Shown one piece after another: positions 11,101 to 20,000 of a DNA stretch of 29,027 nucleotides. The stretch lies in contig MU646433.1 of NCBI GenBank assembly GCA_026770585.1, forward strand, positions 391,722 through 420,748, read 5' to 3'. How positions within the stretch are numbered: the first letter of the stretch is position 1; the number at the start of each line of letters is the position of its first letter. Source of the stretch: Baffinella frigidus (lineage: Eukaryota > Cryptophyceae > Cryptomonadales > Baffinellaceae). Made by a program: the position numbers and the translations under genes. Under the pieces are notes generated by a model that saw only the letters and a list, made by a program, of their open reading frames with translations, was not told where the DNA came from and searched no databases.

Positions 11101-11232
11101 CCCTTAACCCTTAACCATCGGCAGGCGCTCTGCCCTACGGTATCCGAAGCCGTCTCGGCAATGGACGCCAACGCAGACTCGTCGGAGTTCCTCGCATCCG
11201 TTACTGGCAACGGTGGCGCCAAGGCCTGGTAG
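4120..11232 (+). CDS. F-BAR domain protein with acidic N-terminal region
   Basis: Twelve exons: 4120-4503, 4698-4829, 4990-5091, 5954-6025, 6502-6561, 7544-7639, 8423-8533, 8761-8811, 9417-9509, 10020-10087, 10597-10711, 11125-11232. They total 1392 nt (463 aa plus TAG) and every junction keeps phase. Residues 1-200 are acidic, Ala/Pro-rich and probably disordered (EEVVEKIMTEDKEE, AAAPEEEEPPPY). From about residue 200 it reads like an FCH/F-BAR helical domain: NFASLEQ|AVKVMEE, LLKRRAQ|IEETYAKALKALH (the conserved hkRa-xIE-xxYAk-L pattern), AWSAVLSQLQQTADLHAAFA, KKTMDEVEATRKEVEKGAAK, and IPQYLSQLEGGEASRLRAMH late in the domain. F-BAR dimers bind and bend membranes and often link to actin. No SH3 or RhoGAP domain is visible. 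Oddities are an acceptor-paired GC donor after 6561, a second diverged copy of exon 4 at 5828-5908, and uncertainty over whether 11232 is the true stop or the exon splices at a GT at 11229. The family call rests on pattern, not a search. Confidence 0.72.
5119..5230 (+). repeat. (CT)n microsatellite starting just after a splice donor
   Basis: A nearly pure CT run lies in the F-BAR intron that begins at 5092, so the donor side of this intron is pyrimidine-rich for over 100 nt. Shorter CT tracts sit in the same relation to the donor at 4830. The reverse frame gives Arg-Glu repeats that are not a gene. Confidence 0.9.
5828..5908 (+). other. Duplicated F-BAR exon (alternative or decaying)
   Basis: This 81-nt open segment is flanked by a good acceptor (gcgcag) and donor (CAG|gtttgtg). 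It encodes AVKVMGESDASRRC and then diverges, while the next exon (5954-6025) encodes AVKVMEESAAHTRD. Both have multiple-of-three length and phase 0, so either could be used without a frameshift. Only the second continues into the conserved F-BAR sequence LLKRRAQ. This copy is therefore a diverged duplicate: a mutually exclusive exon or a relic. Confidence 0.5.
6328..6500 (+). repeat. Degenerate telomere-like tract before acceptor
   Basis: CCCTAAA, CCCGAAA, CCTTAATC and related 7-mers fill the end of the F-BAR intron right up to the acceptor at 6501. The C-rich strand is the sense strand. Confidence 0.9.
6573..6825 (+). repeat. Telomere-like 7-mer array in F-BAR intron
   Basis: Mixed CCCTAAA/CCCTCAA/CCCGAAA units with about seven consecutive perfect CCCTAAA copies near 6698-6748. 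It begins 11 nt after the exon ending at 6561, so this one is donor-proximal. The remaining intron (6826-7470) holds no exon I can support. Confidence 0.92.
7383..7430 (+). repeat. Exact tandem repeat, 22-bp match, period 26
   Basis: The sequence starting CGCCTTACGACGTGCCCG occurs at 7383-7404 and again, identical, at 7409-7430 inside the F-BAR intron. It follows a ~30-bp block (GAGATGAGTGATC...) that is also seen near 2199 and, more weakly, near 20256. Confidence 0.85.
7470..7543 (+). repeat. Telomere-like tract at acceptor
   Basis: CCCTGAA/CCCTAAC-type units run directly into the tag acceptor at 7541-7543 of the F-BAR exon 7544-7639. Confidence 0.85.
8095..8126. other. Perfect 12-bp hairpin in intron
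   Basis: CTACCTCCGTGC at 8095-8106 pairs with GCACGGAGGTAG at 8115-8126 around an 8-nt loop. It lies in the F-BAR intron 7640-8422, where I see no other feature beyond weakly repeated fragments. Confidence 0.85.
9171..9462 (+). repeat. Tandem duplication of an exon plus flanking intron (~141-146 bp period)
   Basis: TCTGGCCGCACCGACCCTAG occurs at 9171 and 9317, and GCAGCAGGGCCAGCGAAG at 9291 and 9432. The second copy contains the usable F-BAR exon (9417-9509). The first has the acceptor-like cag and the AAGPAK coding stretch but no good donor, so it looks like a decayed exon copy. Confidence 0.75.
10449..10564. mobile_element. MITE-like element, family B, short copy
   Basis: AGGGGTACCTCGCGCAT at the left end is the near-inverse of ATGAGCGAGGTGCCCCT at the right end. 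The interior is rich in CCTAGG/CCTACTGTAGG half-palindromes. It lies in the F-BAR intron 10088-10596, ending only about 30 bp before the next exon. Confidence 0.72.
10725..10859 (-). mobile_element. MITE-like element, family A, copy 4 (inverted)
   Basis: AGCTCTGTCTCACTCGGG at one end and GACTGAGACAGAGC at the other. The minus-strand core is CCAAAGTTGACGGATTTGTT. It starts 14 bp after the F-BAR exon ending at 10711, so almost at the splice donor. Confidence 0.78.
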
Positions 11233-11370
11233 CCTTCGGGACACGCTCTCCGGGGATACATGCCCGTGTAGGATGGCCAGAGTCCATCACGTCCACGGGA
11301 CTGCATCCCCAGAAGGAAGAGGACACGACTCATGAGTCGCGTCCGCTGCCTACTTACCAGACACTGCTGA

Positions 11371-11403
11371 TACGGGAATCGCTGCTTCTAAACGATTCCC
11401 GTA
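11371..11403. other. Perfect 11-bp hairpin downstream of F-BAR gene
   Basis: TACGGGAATCG (11371-11381) pairs with CGATTCCCGTA (11393-11403) around an 11-nt loop, 139 bp past the F-BAR stop. It could be part of the 3' UTR or a relic of an inverted-repeat element. Confidence 0.8.
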
Positions 11404-11684
11404 CAAATGGCAAATTATTTCGCCAGTGACCAATGATCCCCATAAATCCGGGGAAGATAGGCGTCGGTCACTTTTGAGTGGGGAGAGTAGAGAGAGAGTG
11501 CCTTGGAGAGAAATCGAGTCGCCGTAGGCGCTGTGCGCGGGGTTGGGATTTGGAGGGTGGTTTGAGGGTTAGTGGCACATCGGCATAGCTGAGGCGGTGT
11601 GGCATAGCTGTAGGCGGTGTGGGTTTAAATACATGGGGTGATCGAAATCATGGTCGCAGACTGCTTGTGGTCTCAGCCTTGCAT

Positions 11685-11714
11685 GTGCAGGCCTGTTGTA
11701 CATCAGGCCTGCAC
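11685..11714. other. Perfect 11-bp hairpin built from CAGGCCTG
   Basis: GTGCAGGCCTG (11685-11695) pairs with CAGGCCTGCAC (11704-11714) around an 8-nt loop. A third CAGGCCTG follows at about 11717-11724, so alternative foldings are possible. Confidence 0.8.
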
Positions 11715-12450
11715 ACCAGGCCTGAGCATTCAAGGCCCGTACCGTGTTCATGTAGTGCACCTCCACACATCGGGCTACAAGGGGATTTTCGGTGGCTCGA
11801 GAATCGGTGAGGATATCCGTAGGAACAACCTTTCCCCCATCGTAGGGTCTGCGAAATCCACTTATGGGTTATCCACGTACAGGTTATTCGTGAAATCCCT
11901 TCGAAGGCAGCTGGGTGGTGTCCTCCAGCAACCCCTGCATGGCACAGCACGTACACCTTTCCATCGAAGCGTGCGCGTGTACAGTCGTCACATTGCGCGC
12001 GCCCCCCCACCACACCCACCAGAGCATGCCGGCGAGCAGGACTGTGGGTATCTAGGCTCTAGGGGCATCTACGGACGCAAGGTTATGCGCACTCCCAAGT
12101 GGATTCACTGATGACTGGGGGAATGGCTCCAAGCCATGACATGTCCCCGTGTAGCGTTGAGAAACGCTCACGACGGCTGGATGTCGTGGGATTCGTCCCT
12201 GGGAGCGTTTTCCGAGCCGCCCGTGTACACCTGTTTTGCCGTCCACCCGTCAGCGCCCACGTTATGTCAAAGTGAAGAACATTCAACCAGGCGTAGGTTA
12301 ACGACGGGAGTGAAAACACCTCTCTTCACACTCTTGTACTCTACAAGACACCTCTCTTCACAACCTTGGCGTACTCGATTCACGAATACAGTATGACGTG
12401 AATAGTTTGGAGGGCCTGGAGAATCGAGTGCCCTTTACCTACAAGGAGCC

Positions 12451-12668
12451 TACAGGGGTACCTCGCTCATGAGGAGCCGCGCCCACTAGGACCACCGTAC
12501 GGCTATCCCTTAAGTGACCAGTAGGCTCATACGCCCTACGGTAGGGCCCTAGGACCTGCCTAGGGCTTCCACGGGCGATTATTCACCCGTTGGTCACTTA
12601 AGGGATATTTATAAGCCTACTGTAGGGTTCTAGGGGGTGCGCCTCTTTATGAGCGAGGCAACCCTGTA
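12451..12668. mobile_element. MITE-like element, family B, long copy with internal palindrome
   Basis: The ends TACAGGGGTACCTCGCTCAT and ATGAGCGAGGCAACCCTGTA are 20-bp inverted repeats with two mismatches. Between GACCACCGTA and AGCCTACTGTAGG, both shared with the short copy, this copy carries an extra ~104 bp bounded by a perfect 17-bp inverted repeat (12504-12520 and 12591-12607). It sits about 175 bp beyond the HGPRT stop codon. Confidence 0.76.
12504..12607. mobile_element. Candidate nested palindromic insertion
   Basis: TATCCCTTAAGTGACCA at 12504-12520 and its exact inverse at 12591-12607 bound a segment absent from the other family-B copy. A second small inverted-repeat element inserted into family B would explain this; deletion from the short copy is the alternative. 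Confidence 0.55.
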
Positions 12669-12842
12669 GATTGGCGCACGCTAAGGACCCCGCGCAAGTC
12701 CAGGGAGAGTCGCGAGATCCAATGTGCATCATCTGATGCACCAGCTAGAAAGCACCCACTGCAGGAGATTTCGAGCAAACATCCGGTCGAAACGTTAATT
12801 GAATGACCGTGTACCAGGAATCCAATAATTAGCAGCGCGCAG

Positions 12843-13499
12843 CTAAATGGAGCGTTGTGCGAAGCCCAGTGTGTGGATGGCGGGACAGACCCAGGGGGCA
12901 ACGACGCCGATGAAGGGCAGCCCGCGGTACTTCTGCGCATAGTCAAGCCCGTACCTGCCACCACCTAGCTTCAGATCCTAACTTCATAGGTTCATATCCC
13001 AACAGCATAGGTTCATATCCTAACTGGTAGGTAGGTTCGTATCCTAACTTCATATGTGCATCGTTCATATCCCANNNNNNNNNNNNNNNNNNNNNNNNNN
13101 NNNNNNNNNNNNNNNNNNNNNNNNNNNNNNNNNNNNNNNNNNNNNNNNNNNNNNNNNNNNNNNNNNNNNNNNNNNNNNNNNNNNNNNNNNNNNNNNNNNN
13201 NNNNNNNNNNNNNNNNNNNNNNNNNNNNNNNNNNNNNNNNNNNNNNNNNNNNNNNNNNNNNNNNNNNNNNNNNNNNNNNNNNNNNNNNNNNNNNNNNNNN
13301 NNNNNNNNNNNNNNNNNNNNNNNNNNNNNNNNNNNNNNNNNNNNNNNNNNNNNNNNNNNNNNNNNNNNNNNNNNNNNNNNNNNNNNNNNNNNNNNNNNNN
13401 NNNNNNNNNNNNNNNNNNNNNNNNNNNNNNNNNNNNNNNNNNNNNNNNNNNNNNNNNNNNNNNNNNNNNNNNNNNNNNNNNNNNNNNNNNNNNNNNNNN

Positions 13500-13587
<88 letters not shown>

Positions 13588-16205
13588 ACCCAACGACAAA
13601 GTGGTTCGGGATCTTATATCCCACGAAGTCGGCGGCGATACCCTCCACCGTCATTTCGTGCTGCCGAACAACCCCGGGAAAATTTTAGTTTTGATTATAC
13701 CATCAAGTAAAGAACATCATACACTTTATTGAAAATCCCTGAAAATAAAATATAAGCAGCTGTGCCCACACGGCTTGGAATCAAAATGGACCAGCGCAGG
13801 GATCGCGACCGGAGCAGAGAATGGATGTTCACGAATCAGCGCTGTCCGGATACTGCCCGTACACAGTTATGTGCTGGCACAGCAATCGTGCTGGTACGAA
13901 ATGTGCGAGGTTGCGTTGAAAGTGATGGGGGCGTTGGGAGCGAGAGAGATCGACTCAGTGCAGTCGACTTAGTAGGGTCCACTTGTCGCCACAAGTTGCC
14001 AAGGTGGAGGACGAACCTTGTGGAGGAGAACGGCGGTCTTGACAGACTTGGGCTCGCGGGCGCCAAGCTGCTTGAGCATGTACTTGAGGGTGTTCCCCGT
14101 GTCGAGGATGTCCTCCACCACCAGGAGGTCCCGCCCCGCGATATCCGTCTGCGTGAGTTGGGGAAGCGTTTAGGCCTGGACCCCTTTCCAACGTTATCAA
14201 GTTAATCCCTGGTACCGATTGAAAATCTACAAGATCTTACATTCTCGCAAACGCGCATTTTAAACTTCAAGTTTGGGGGTCTAAACCAAAATTACGCGCC
14301 GTCTCAAATCTCCACACATCAGTGTCTGCTGGCCTACCTGAGGGGGGGGTCAATCGCAAAAGTCAACTCCCTTTGTCCGAGTCAACGTATGGCAGAATCA
14401 TGTGATGTCACGGGATTCTGCCGCTACGGCAACTTTTAATTGAACCCCATCACGTCTAAAGTAGCTACGCATCCATGCCCGCTGGGTGTAGATGAAGCGA
14501 TGCTCGTTGAGGGGGCGCGGACCTTCAAGTCAAGCATGAGCTGCACAGCTCCCGACGACTTCGCGCTGTTCCCGTACGAGGAAAACGACCTGCAAGGCCA
14601 CTGTGTTAGTTAACTTTGTCGTGTCAGTCAACCGGGACCGTCAGGGGCGCGCGTGTCAGGGTCTTGTTGCACGCCTAGATCACCACTCCAGAGATTCTCC
14701 TCCACACTCCCTCACGGACACATACTCTTTTGTCTCAGTCGGGTTGACTGATCGTATCCTCCTCCAAAAATTGACGGATCTGTGTGTACCACACACCCGG
14801 AGCATCAAATGCCCGTGTCCTCATTTTAAGGCGATACGATGAACTGAGACAGAGCTAGATGCTGCCCGCGTCTCTGCGGAGAGGGTTGGCATCGAGCGTC
14901 GAATACTCTCGACTGATTCAAGGACCTTCAAAAGCTCTGTCTCAATAGAGTGGTCTCACCTTTTTCGCGCCAAATTTGACGGATATGTACTGCACACCCA
15001 GCGTGGCAACCTGTGAGTAGTCTGTCAACGAGAGTGAGGCAGAGCTAGAAGGGGGTGCGTTCTCGCATCACCTCGACGTCCCACTACGCTTCACTGACTT
15101 GAGGTTTAGTAGAGGTGGTAAAACTTGACCCATAGAACCAAACCCTAGACCCACATCCCTGAACCCTACGCCCGAAATGTTAAGGGCGCTCACATGAACT
15201 CCCACTGCTGATCGCAGTCGAGCACGCGCGCCAGATCCGCGAAGAACGGCGTGGCCCCCTTCAGAGTGCACACTATCACCAGCGGCTCGTCCAGCTTCCC
15301 TGCTTGAGGATTTAGGGTTTAGGTGTTGGAGTTTATAGGTTGGTTTTAAGGGGTTGGGGTTGGGGTTTGGGTTTTAGGGGTTGGGGTTTGGGGTCTGGGT
15401 TTTGGGGTTTGGGGTGTAGGGTTGAGGTTTGAGGTTAGGGTTGTAGGGGTTGGGGTTGGGGTAGAAGTGTAGGTTTAGGTTTAGTTTTGGTGCTTAGGCG
15501 TGATGGGCCAACCCCCCCGCCGCAACCCACGTGAATCGCGTGCCAAGTGGCCAAACCCCATGGCCTTGTGTTCTGCTGGTTACTAGGTTTCAGTTCAGGG
15601 TGGTCGGAGGCGGTGGGAGTGAGGGACCGTCGTAGGCGGCAGAGATCGCTGCGCCCATCTCCGCGACCTTGACCTTGAGCTCCTCCTCAGTGAACCTGGC
15701 GCGTGCGGTCTCGCGCGTTAACGTGCGTGCCAGGACCCGGTGAGCCTTTTCGAGGCAAAAGTTCACAGTTTGTCCCGCGTGCTGCTCTTCGACACAGCTA
15801 AACCATAGGCCTCTCATTCAACAGGAACTCTCATACCCCATCCTCTCCACATCTGTTTCTCTCATAACGCAACACCGTCTTTCCGATTTCCGCACTCACT
15901 TACTCACTAAGGTCAGGGAGCTGCGCGGCCTCGCTCTGTAGAAGTGGCGTGCGAGACCGGGTTGCGGTGCCGCCCCCTGGCCTCGCAAGCCGAATTTGGG
16001 AGCCGCGTCTCAAATTCCAGAGCGATCCCTGGCCGATCCCTCCCGCCGAAACCCTGCATGCCCTGTGACAGAGTTCGAACGCAAGTTCGAACCCGTGGAT
16101 AAATTACGCCACAGAGAAGGTGCGGGTGGGGGACTACATGATGGAGTCGATCTCCTTCGGGTCGACGAACTTGGGGAAGCGAACCATGGCCTTTCTATCC
16201 GCCAT
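12843..16205 (-). CDS. HPRT: Hypoxanthine-guanine phosphoribosyltransferase
   Basis: Purine salvage enzyme: PRPP plus hypoxanthine or guanine gives IMP or GMP plus pyrophosphate. Seven exons in order: 16205-16138, 15695-15628, 15299-15194, 14589-14523, 14148-14017, 13660-13590, 12954-12843. They total 624 nt (207 aa plus TAG), and every junction keeps phase. Landmarks are FTEEELKVKVAEMGAAISAA (N-terminal helix), VIVCTLKGATPFFADLAR (substrate loop I with the LKG motif), SSYGNSAKSSG (flexible catalytic loop), LLVVEDILDTGNTL (PRPP-binding VEDIxDTG motif), ADFVGYKIPNHFVVG|YGLDYA and YRGLPFIGVV. The VVGYGLDYAxxYRxLPxIGV ending is the bacterial/plant-like form rather than the animal one. After GVV the usual short KPE-type end is replaced by about 17 unfamiliar residues, so the last few codons or a missed splice are uncertain. 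No targeting peptide is evident, so it is probably cytosolic. The assembly gap is in its last intron only. Confidence 0.93.
12960..13074. repeat. Tandem repeat abutting the assembly gap
   Basis: About five imperfect copies of a 20-28 bp unit with core GGTTCATATCC(C/T)AAC run into the Ns. They lie in the last HGPRT intron. The gap may hide more copies that could not be assembled. Confidence 0.8.
13075..13499. other. Assembly gap (425 Ns)
   Basis: An unsequenced stretch, bounded left by a tandem repeat and right by a long G run. Phase-compatible HGPRT exons on both sides (VVG at 13590 and YGLDYA at 12953) show that no HGPRT coding sequence needs to be missing here. The true size is unknown. 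Confidence 0.97.
13500..13586. repeat. 87-nt homopolymer G run
   Basis: On the HGPRT sense strand this is poly-C beginning two bases after the donor GT at 13589-13588. So the intron starts gta followed directly by at least 86 Cs. It is either a real slippage-prone tract that broke the assembly or an artefact at a contig edge. Confidence 0.9.
14391..14422. other. 9-bp hairpin in HGPRT intron
   Basis: GGCAGAATC (14391-14399) pairs with GATTCTGCC (14414-14422). It lies in the HGPRT intron 14149-14522, which otherwise shows no feature except a short G run near 14342. Confidence 0.7.
14725..14855 (+). mobile_element. MITE-like element, family A, copy 5
   Basis: Left end TTTTGTCTCAGTCGGGTTGA, right end AACTGAGACAGAGCTAG, with a core containing TTGACGGATCTGTGTGTACC. 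It lies in the HGPRT intron 14590-15193. Confidence 0.72.
14933..15045 (+). mobile_element. MITE-like element, family A, copy 6
   Basis: AGCTCTGTCTCAAT to GAGTGAGGCAGAGCT, with core CCAAATTTGACGGATATGTA then CACACCCAGCGTGGCAACCT. It is the second copy in the HGPRT intron 14590-15193, about 80 bp from copy 5. Confidence 0.76.
15303..15500 (-). repeat. Telomere-like tract in HGPRT intron, acceptor side
   Basis: On the plus strand this reads as GGTTTAGG/GGGTTTGG/GGGTTTTG units. The gene is on the minus strand, so the sense strand is C-rich CCCTAAA/CCCCAAA, ending at the acceptor at 15300-15301. The tract flips with the gene. Confidence 0.9.
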
Positions 16206-16430
16206 ATTTTGGGTATTTGTGACGAGAGCGTGTTGGCGTGCTTCGAAAAAAAAATGGGGAACTTCGACTCGGGCCCGCCTGCGACCGAGGCTCACAACCT
16301 CAAGGTGGCAGTTAACGGCGGCGGCGGTGGGTGTCTCAACCATCCTCAGGGCCATTCCTCGGCGGAGCAGCCCTGCGGGCGGTGCTGAGGAGCCGCTGGG
16401 CGGAGAGGAGATAGCCGCTGGTCGGGCGGG
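16206..16430. promoter_or_regulatory. Likely shared promoter of HGPRT and the cyclic-nucleotide/EF-hand gene
   Basis: HGPRT starts at 16205 on the minus strand and the earliest plausible plus-strand coding exon starts at 16431. If the plus gene starts at 17038 instead, the shared region is longer. I see no named promoter element. The stretch contains an eight-A run at about 16247. Confidence 0.35.
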
Positions 16431-16850
16431 TTGGTGGCTCATCTCCACCGCCCGCAGGCCATGCCCCGTCGGAGCAGCGCCAGGGGGCGCGAGCCAGCCA
16501 CAGCTTGGGGAGCTACGACCCAAATGGGCAGCTCCGCGCTGTCCTCCAGTGTCCGTGGGCCTTGGGCGACCACGACGCTCCCGAACTTCCCTCAACAACG
16601 TCTCGGGGAAAGCGAGCGGATGGAGCGGCTGATGTACTCGCAGCGAACCATGCCCCCTGGGCGCCCGAGCAGTGCGCCGCGCGACAAGGCACCTGAACGC
16701 CGCCCGCTATCAGCCACAGTGAGCATGGTGAACAAGTCTCTGTACGCGCCGTTTGCTCCGCAGCCCGACCCGTTCTTCGCGCCGCACCTAAAAATCGCCG
16801 GTGGGACGCAAGCGCATCAACCGTTGAACGCATCGCCTCAGCGTCCTCCG
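16431..16850 (+). CDS. Possible 5' exon of the large signalling protein
   Basis: Open from an ATG at 16431 (another at 16461), Ser/Pro/Arg-rich (PPGRPSSAPRDKAPERR), with a possible donor CCG|GTACCC at 16851; the frame itself stays open to a TGA at 16905-16907. Its composition matches the disordered start of the next exon. However, I could not find an acceptor that joins it in phase to 17010, so it may be a 5' leader or part of a different transcript. It resembles no domain I recognise. Confidence 0.35.
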
Positions 16851-17037
16851 GTACCCAGCATCCCCGCATCAAGATCTTGTATGCACAAGGACTGCGTGCG
16901 GTTCTGAGAAATTTGCCGATTTTCGGAACCCCGATGCCCTGAGGCATCATCATCGCTCACGCGATGACCTGGTCATTGTCTCAGCCATCCGTGTGCAGCC
17001 CTAGGGCAGCGAGAGCGCCCGCCTGCCTGGAGCCCCG

Positions 17038-20000
17038 ATGCTCGATGAACAGCTCCCGCTCACTGGTGTCCCTCGCCCCCTCCAGGCTGCACGACCCGTC
17101 GCCACGCGCCCCCTGACAGCAGGAGCGCGCATGCTCTCTGCCGCCGACGGGGTGGCGGCCTCCTCCCCCTCACAGCGCGTCCCCTACTCCACCCCCATCC
17201 ACAAACGTCCCGGCAGCGCCGCCCCACGGCGCCCTTCCACAGTCGGGGGGGTGGCGACGCTCCCCGTCACCCCGCGCCCGCCGCTCAGCGCCGGGGGGCG
17301 TCGAGTCGGGCGGCCAGGCACGAGGGATCGCCCGCCTCCGCGCGGCGACGAGCCAGAGGCGGGGCTGACGCCCTCCGAGGCCGAGTGGAGCGACGCTGCG
17401 GGGTTCGTGGTGTCGTCGCTGCTCGAGCGTGGGAGGACGCCAAGGGCTGGCAGCCGCCCGGAGAGCGCTGGCACGGGTGGGTTCGTCAACCTTACGGAGG
17501 CGCTGCTGCAGGTTAGTCCCCCTTCCCACCCACTGCGCATTCGAGATTCTCGTGGTGCCCACCAACCGTCACGTGTAAGACATCTTTGAGGCACAGCAGC
17601 TATGCGCGTGCATTAACAGTGGTCCCGGGGATGCTTGTGGTGCAGGCGCGGGCGGGGGAGGAGCACTTCGGGGTGGGGCTGGAGGGTGAGCTGCTCGAGG
17701 CTGACGAGATGCTCGAAGTTGGCTCGCTCCACTCTGAATCCTCGACTGAGGAGGAGGAGGAAGAGCCGGAGCCGGATGCGTTCGTGCGGGGGAATGCAGC
17801 TGCGGTTGGGGCGGGAGGGGGGGGGCGGGAGGCTGGGGTGGTCCCGGGCGGGCGGCGGGTGCAGCATGCTGACCCGCTCCTGGTGCCAAGCCCGTTGGTC
17901 AAGAGCGGGAGCGAGAAAGGGGGGGGGGGGGGGGGGCGGGAGGCTGGGGTGGTCCCGGGCGGGCGGCGGGTGCAGCATGCTGACCCGCTCCTGGTGCCAA
18001 GCCCGTTGGTCAAGAGCGGGAGCGAGAAAGGGAGCTCAAGGAGTGGCGAGGGGGAGGAGGAGGAGAAGGAGCCAGGGTGGGAGAGTGTGGAGGAATGCGT
18101 CGATGACTTTTCGGTGCGCTCCCTGCCGATGCTGATGGATGTCACTGCTTTGGTGTCTGTCGATGGTCTAGTGCGGTTAGGATTGAGAGTTGAGGGTGTA
18201 GGGTTCAGGGGGGTGGGGGGCATTCGATGCACCCGGCGCTGTTCCTTCTGTGTATTCACATGAGGGCAGAAGGACGCTGACCTCAGCTTGGAATAGAAAA
18301 ACGAAGACAACCTCGGCTGCAGCCACTATTCTTTGGTTGCAGTTGGCGCCATACCTCGCATGCACTCACGAACACTGTATGACCCCCTTTCTCCGGCAGG
18401 CCCTGGCGGTACTGAATGAGGAACAGCGCGACCATCTCAAGACGACCCTCGTCGAAACTGTGTACGAGGTATGTGCCAACCCGACACCCGGCCTCTCCAT
18501 CTCGGGCAGCTCCTAGTTCTCACTGCCGCCCACGAGAGAGATTTGTAGAGAGAGAGAGAGACCTTCCCTCCCAACTTTTTTTTGCAGCTGGTCCTCTCTG
18601 CACGGCTCCTCGTGTTTGTCTCTCTCCCCCTGTTTCGTTATCCCGACCATGGGGAGTTTGCGTTCCGTAGGATGTGACGACGCTTCGTCCGGCAGGTCGG
18701 GGATGAGATCTGGTGGGCTGGCGCGCTCGGCGAGGAGGCGAGCACCCTGCTGCTGATCCTGAAGGGCGACGCCCTCGAGTACAAGCTCCCGCCACGCTGC
18801 GGGGTGCGGCCGATGCCGCGTGAGTGGACAGACTCCACCAGCATGGCCTGGAGTAGGAACAGGAGTCAAGATCAACCACGCGCAGGAGCAGGAGCAGGAG
18901 GACACAAGTCCGGAGCAGGGGGAGGGGGGATGGAGGACGCGCGGTTGGTGCAGAGTTACAGTGCGGGGGACTGTGTTGCGGCGGAGGCGCTCCGGCGGCC
19001 CGCGCCCCAGGGGACAAGGCTCGTGGCGGGGGCGGAGGGCTGTCGCATCGTGCGGGTGACGCGCGGGCATTTGGATGGGTTCGGACAGGATGCGGTGATG
19101 GCTGTGCTGGATGCGCTCGAGGTCCGTCCCCCACACACGGTTGGTCGAAACGTTGGTCGAGTGCATGTCTTTGTATCGAGCAATTGTTGATGAGCATGCC
19201 ATGTGGCTGGACCTGCGTTGCGCGGGTGGCGCTGGCGCTGTTCCTGCGTGGGTGTGTGGCGATCCGTTCGCCCAGCTGGTCGTTGGATTGACTGGGCGTT
19301 CAACGCAGGGCGCTATCCGCCGAGACAAACCTCGAGCGTGAAACGTCTCAACGCAGAAGCGAACCGCAGTTACGCACGCCGTTACTCAGCTAGTCACATC
19401 GGATGCCGGCAGGTCCTGTTGCGGTCCAAGTCATCGGCAGGGCTAAGGCAGAAGTTCGATTCGAAAGATGAGGACCTCGACGGCTTCCTGTCCCGCGCTG
19501 AGGTACGCCACATAAACCCGAAACCCGAAACATTGAACACGAAACATGAAACACGAAACATGAAACACGAAACATGAAACGCGAACCTCAAACCCCAAAA
19601 CCCCAAACCCCAAACCCCAAACCCGAATCCCGCGTCTGACCAAACAATTTGATGATATCTGACGTCAGGTGGCCGCCTTGATGAAAGGGCTCGGGCATGA
19701 CTACACCCGAGAGGAGTGGGCGGAGGGGTTCAGCGCTCTTGACTCCGAATGGGAGGACAAGGTGCCATCTTCCCCCCGCAGAGGGCCCTTTCTCGTGCCG
19801 TTCTTGCAGGGCTGAGTCCGCTCACGCGTGTTCGCGGTTGATGTGTCAACATCTTTGTTGGACCTTTACAAGCGTGCACTCTCAAACACAACCGATCGTC
19901 ACGGTTGCACGCACGTGTGCCTATTTCATCAACCAAATCGTAGGAAGCAGTCAGCATGCTTGAGCCTACCCCTGACGGTTTGGTACGATTCAAGCGGCCT

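Larger units (their letters stand above)
11233..12842. other. Tail-to-tail intergenic region, no gene seen
   Basis: This lies between the F-BAR stop and the HGPRT stop on the opposite strand. It holds hairpins at 11371-11403 and 11685-11714, a two-copy ~21-bp repeat around 11580-11622 (GGCATAGCTG...GGCGGTGTG), a direct repeat with an internal palindrome around 12315-12361, and the family-B element. Both 3' UTRs must be here. No conserved protein or RNA gene is recognisable. Confidence 0.6.

Noticed and set aside
12943-13710. Long open frames with poly-Pro or poly-Gly through the gap
   Set aside because: They consist of Ns and the homopolymer G run; the real coding here is HGPRT exons on the minus strand.
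16134-16598. 154-codon minus-strand frame as one protein
   Set aside because: Only its end (from the ATG at 16205) is used, as HGPRT exon 1, where phase fits the next exon; the upstream part is a Pro/Ser-rich shadow.
18513-19328. 271-codon minus-strand open frame
   Set aside because: It is antisense to phase-matched cNMP-binding exons, is rich in Pro/Ser/Arg/His as expected for a GC-rich shadow frame, and has no recognisable domain.
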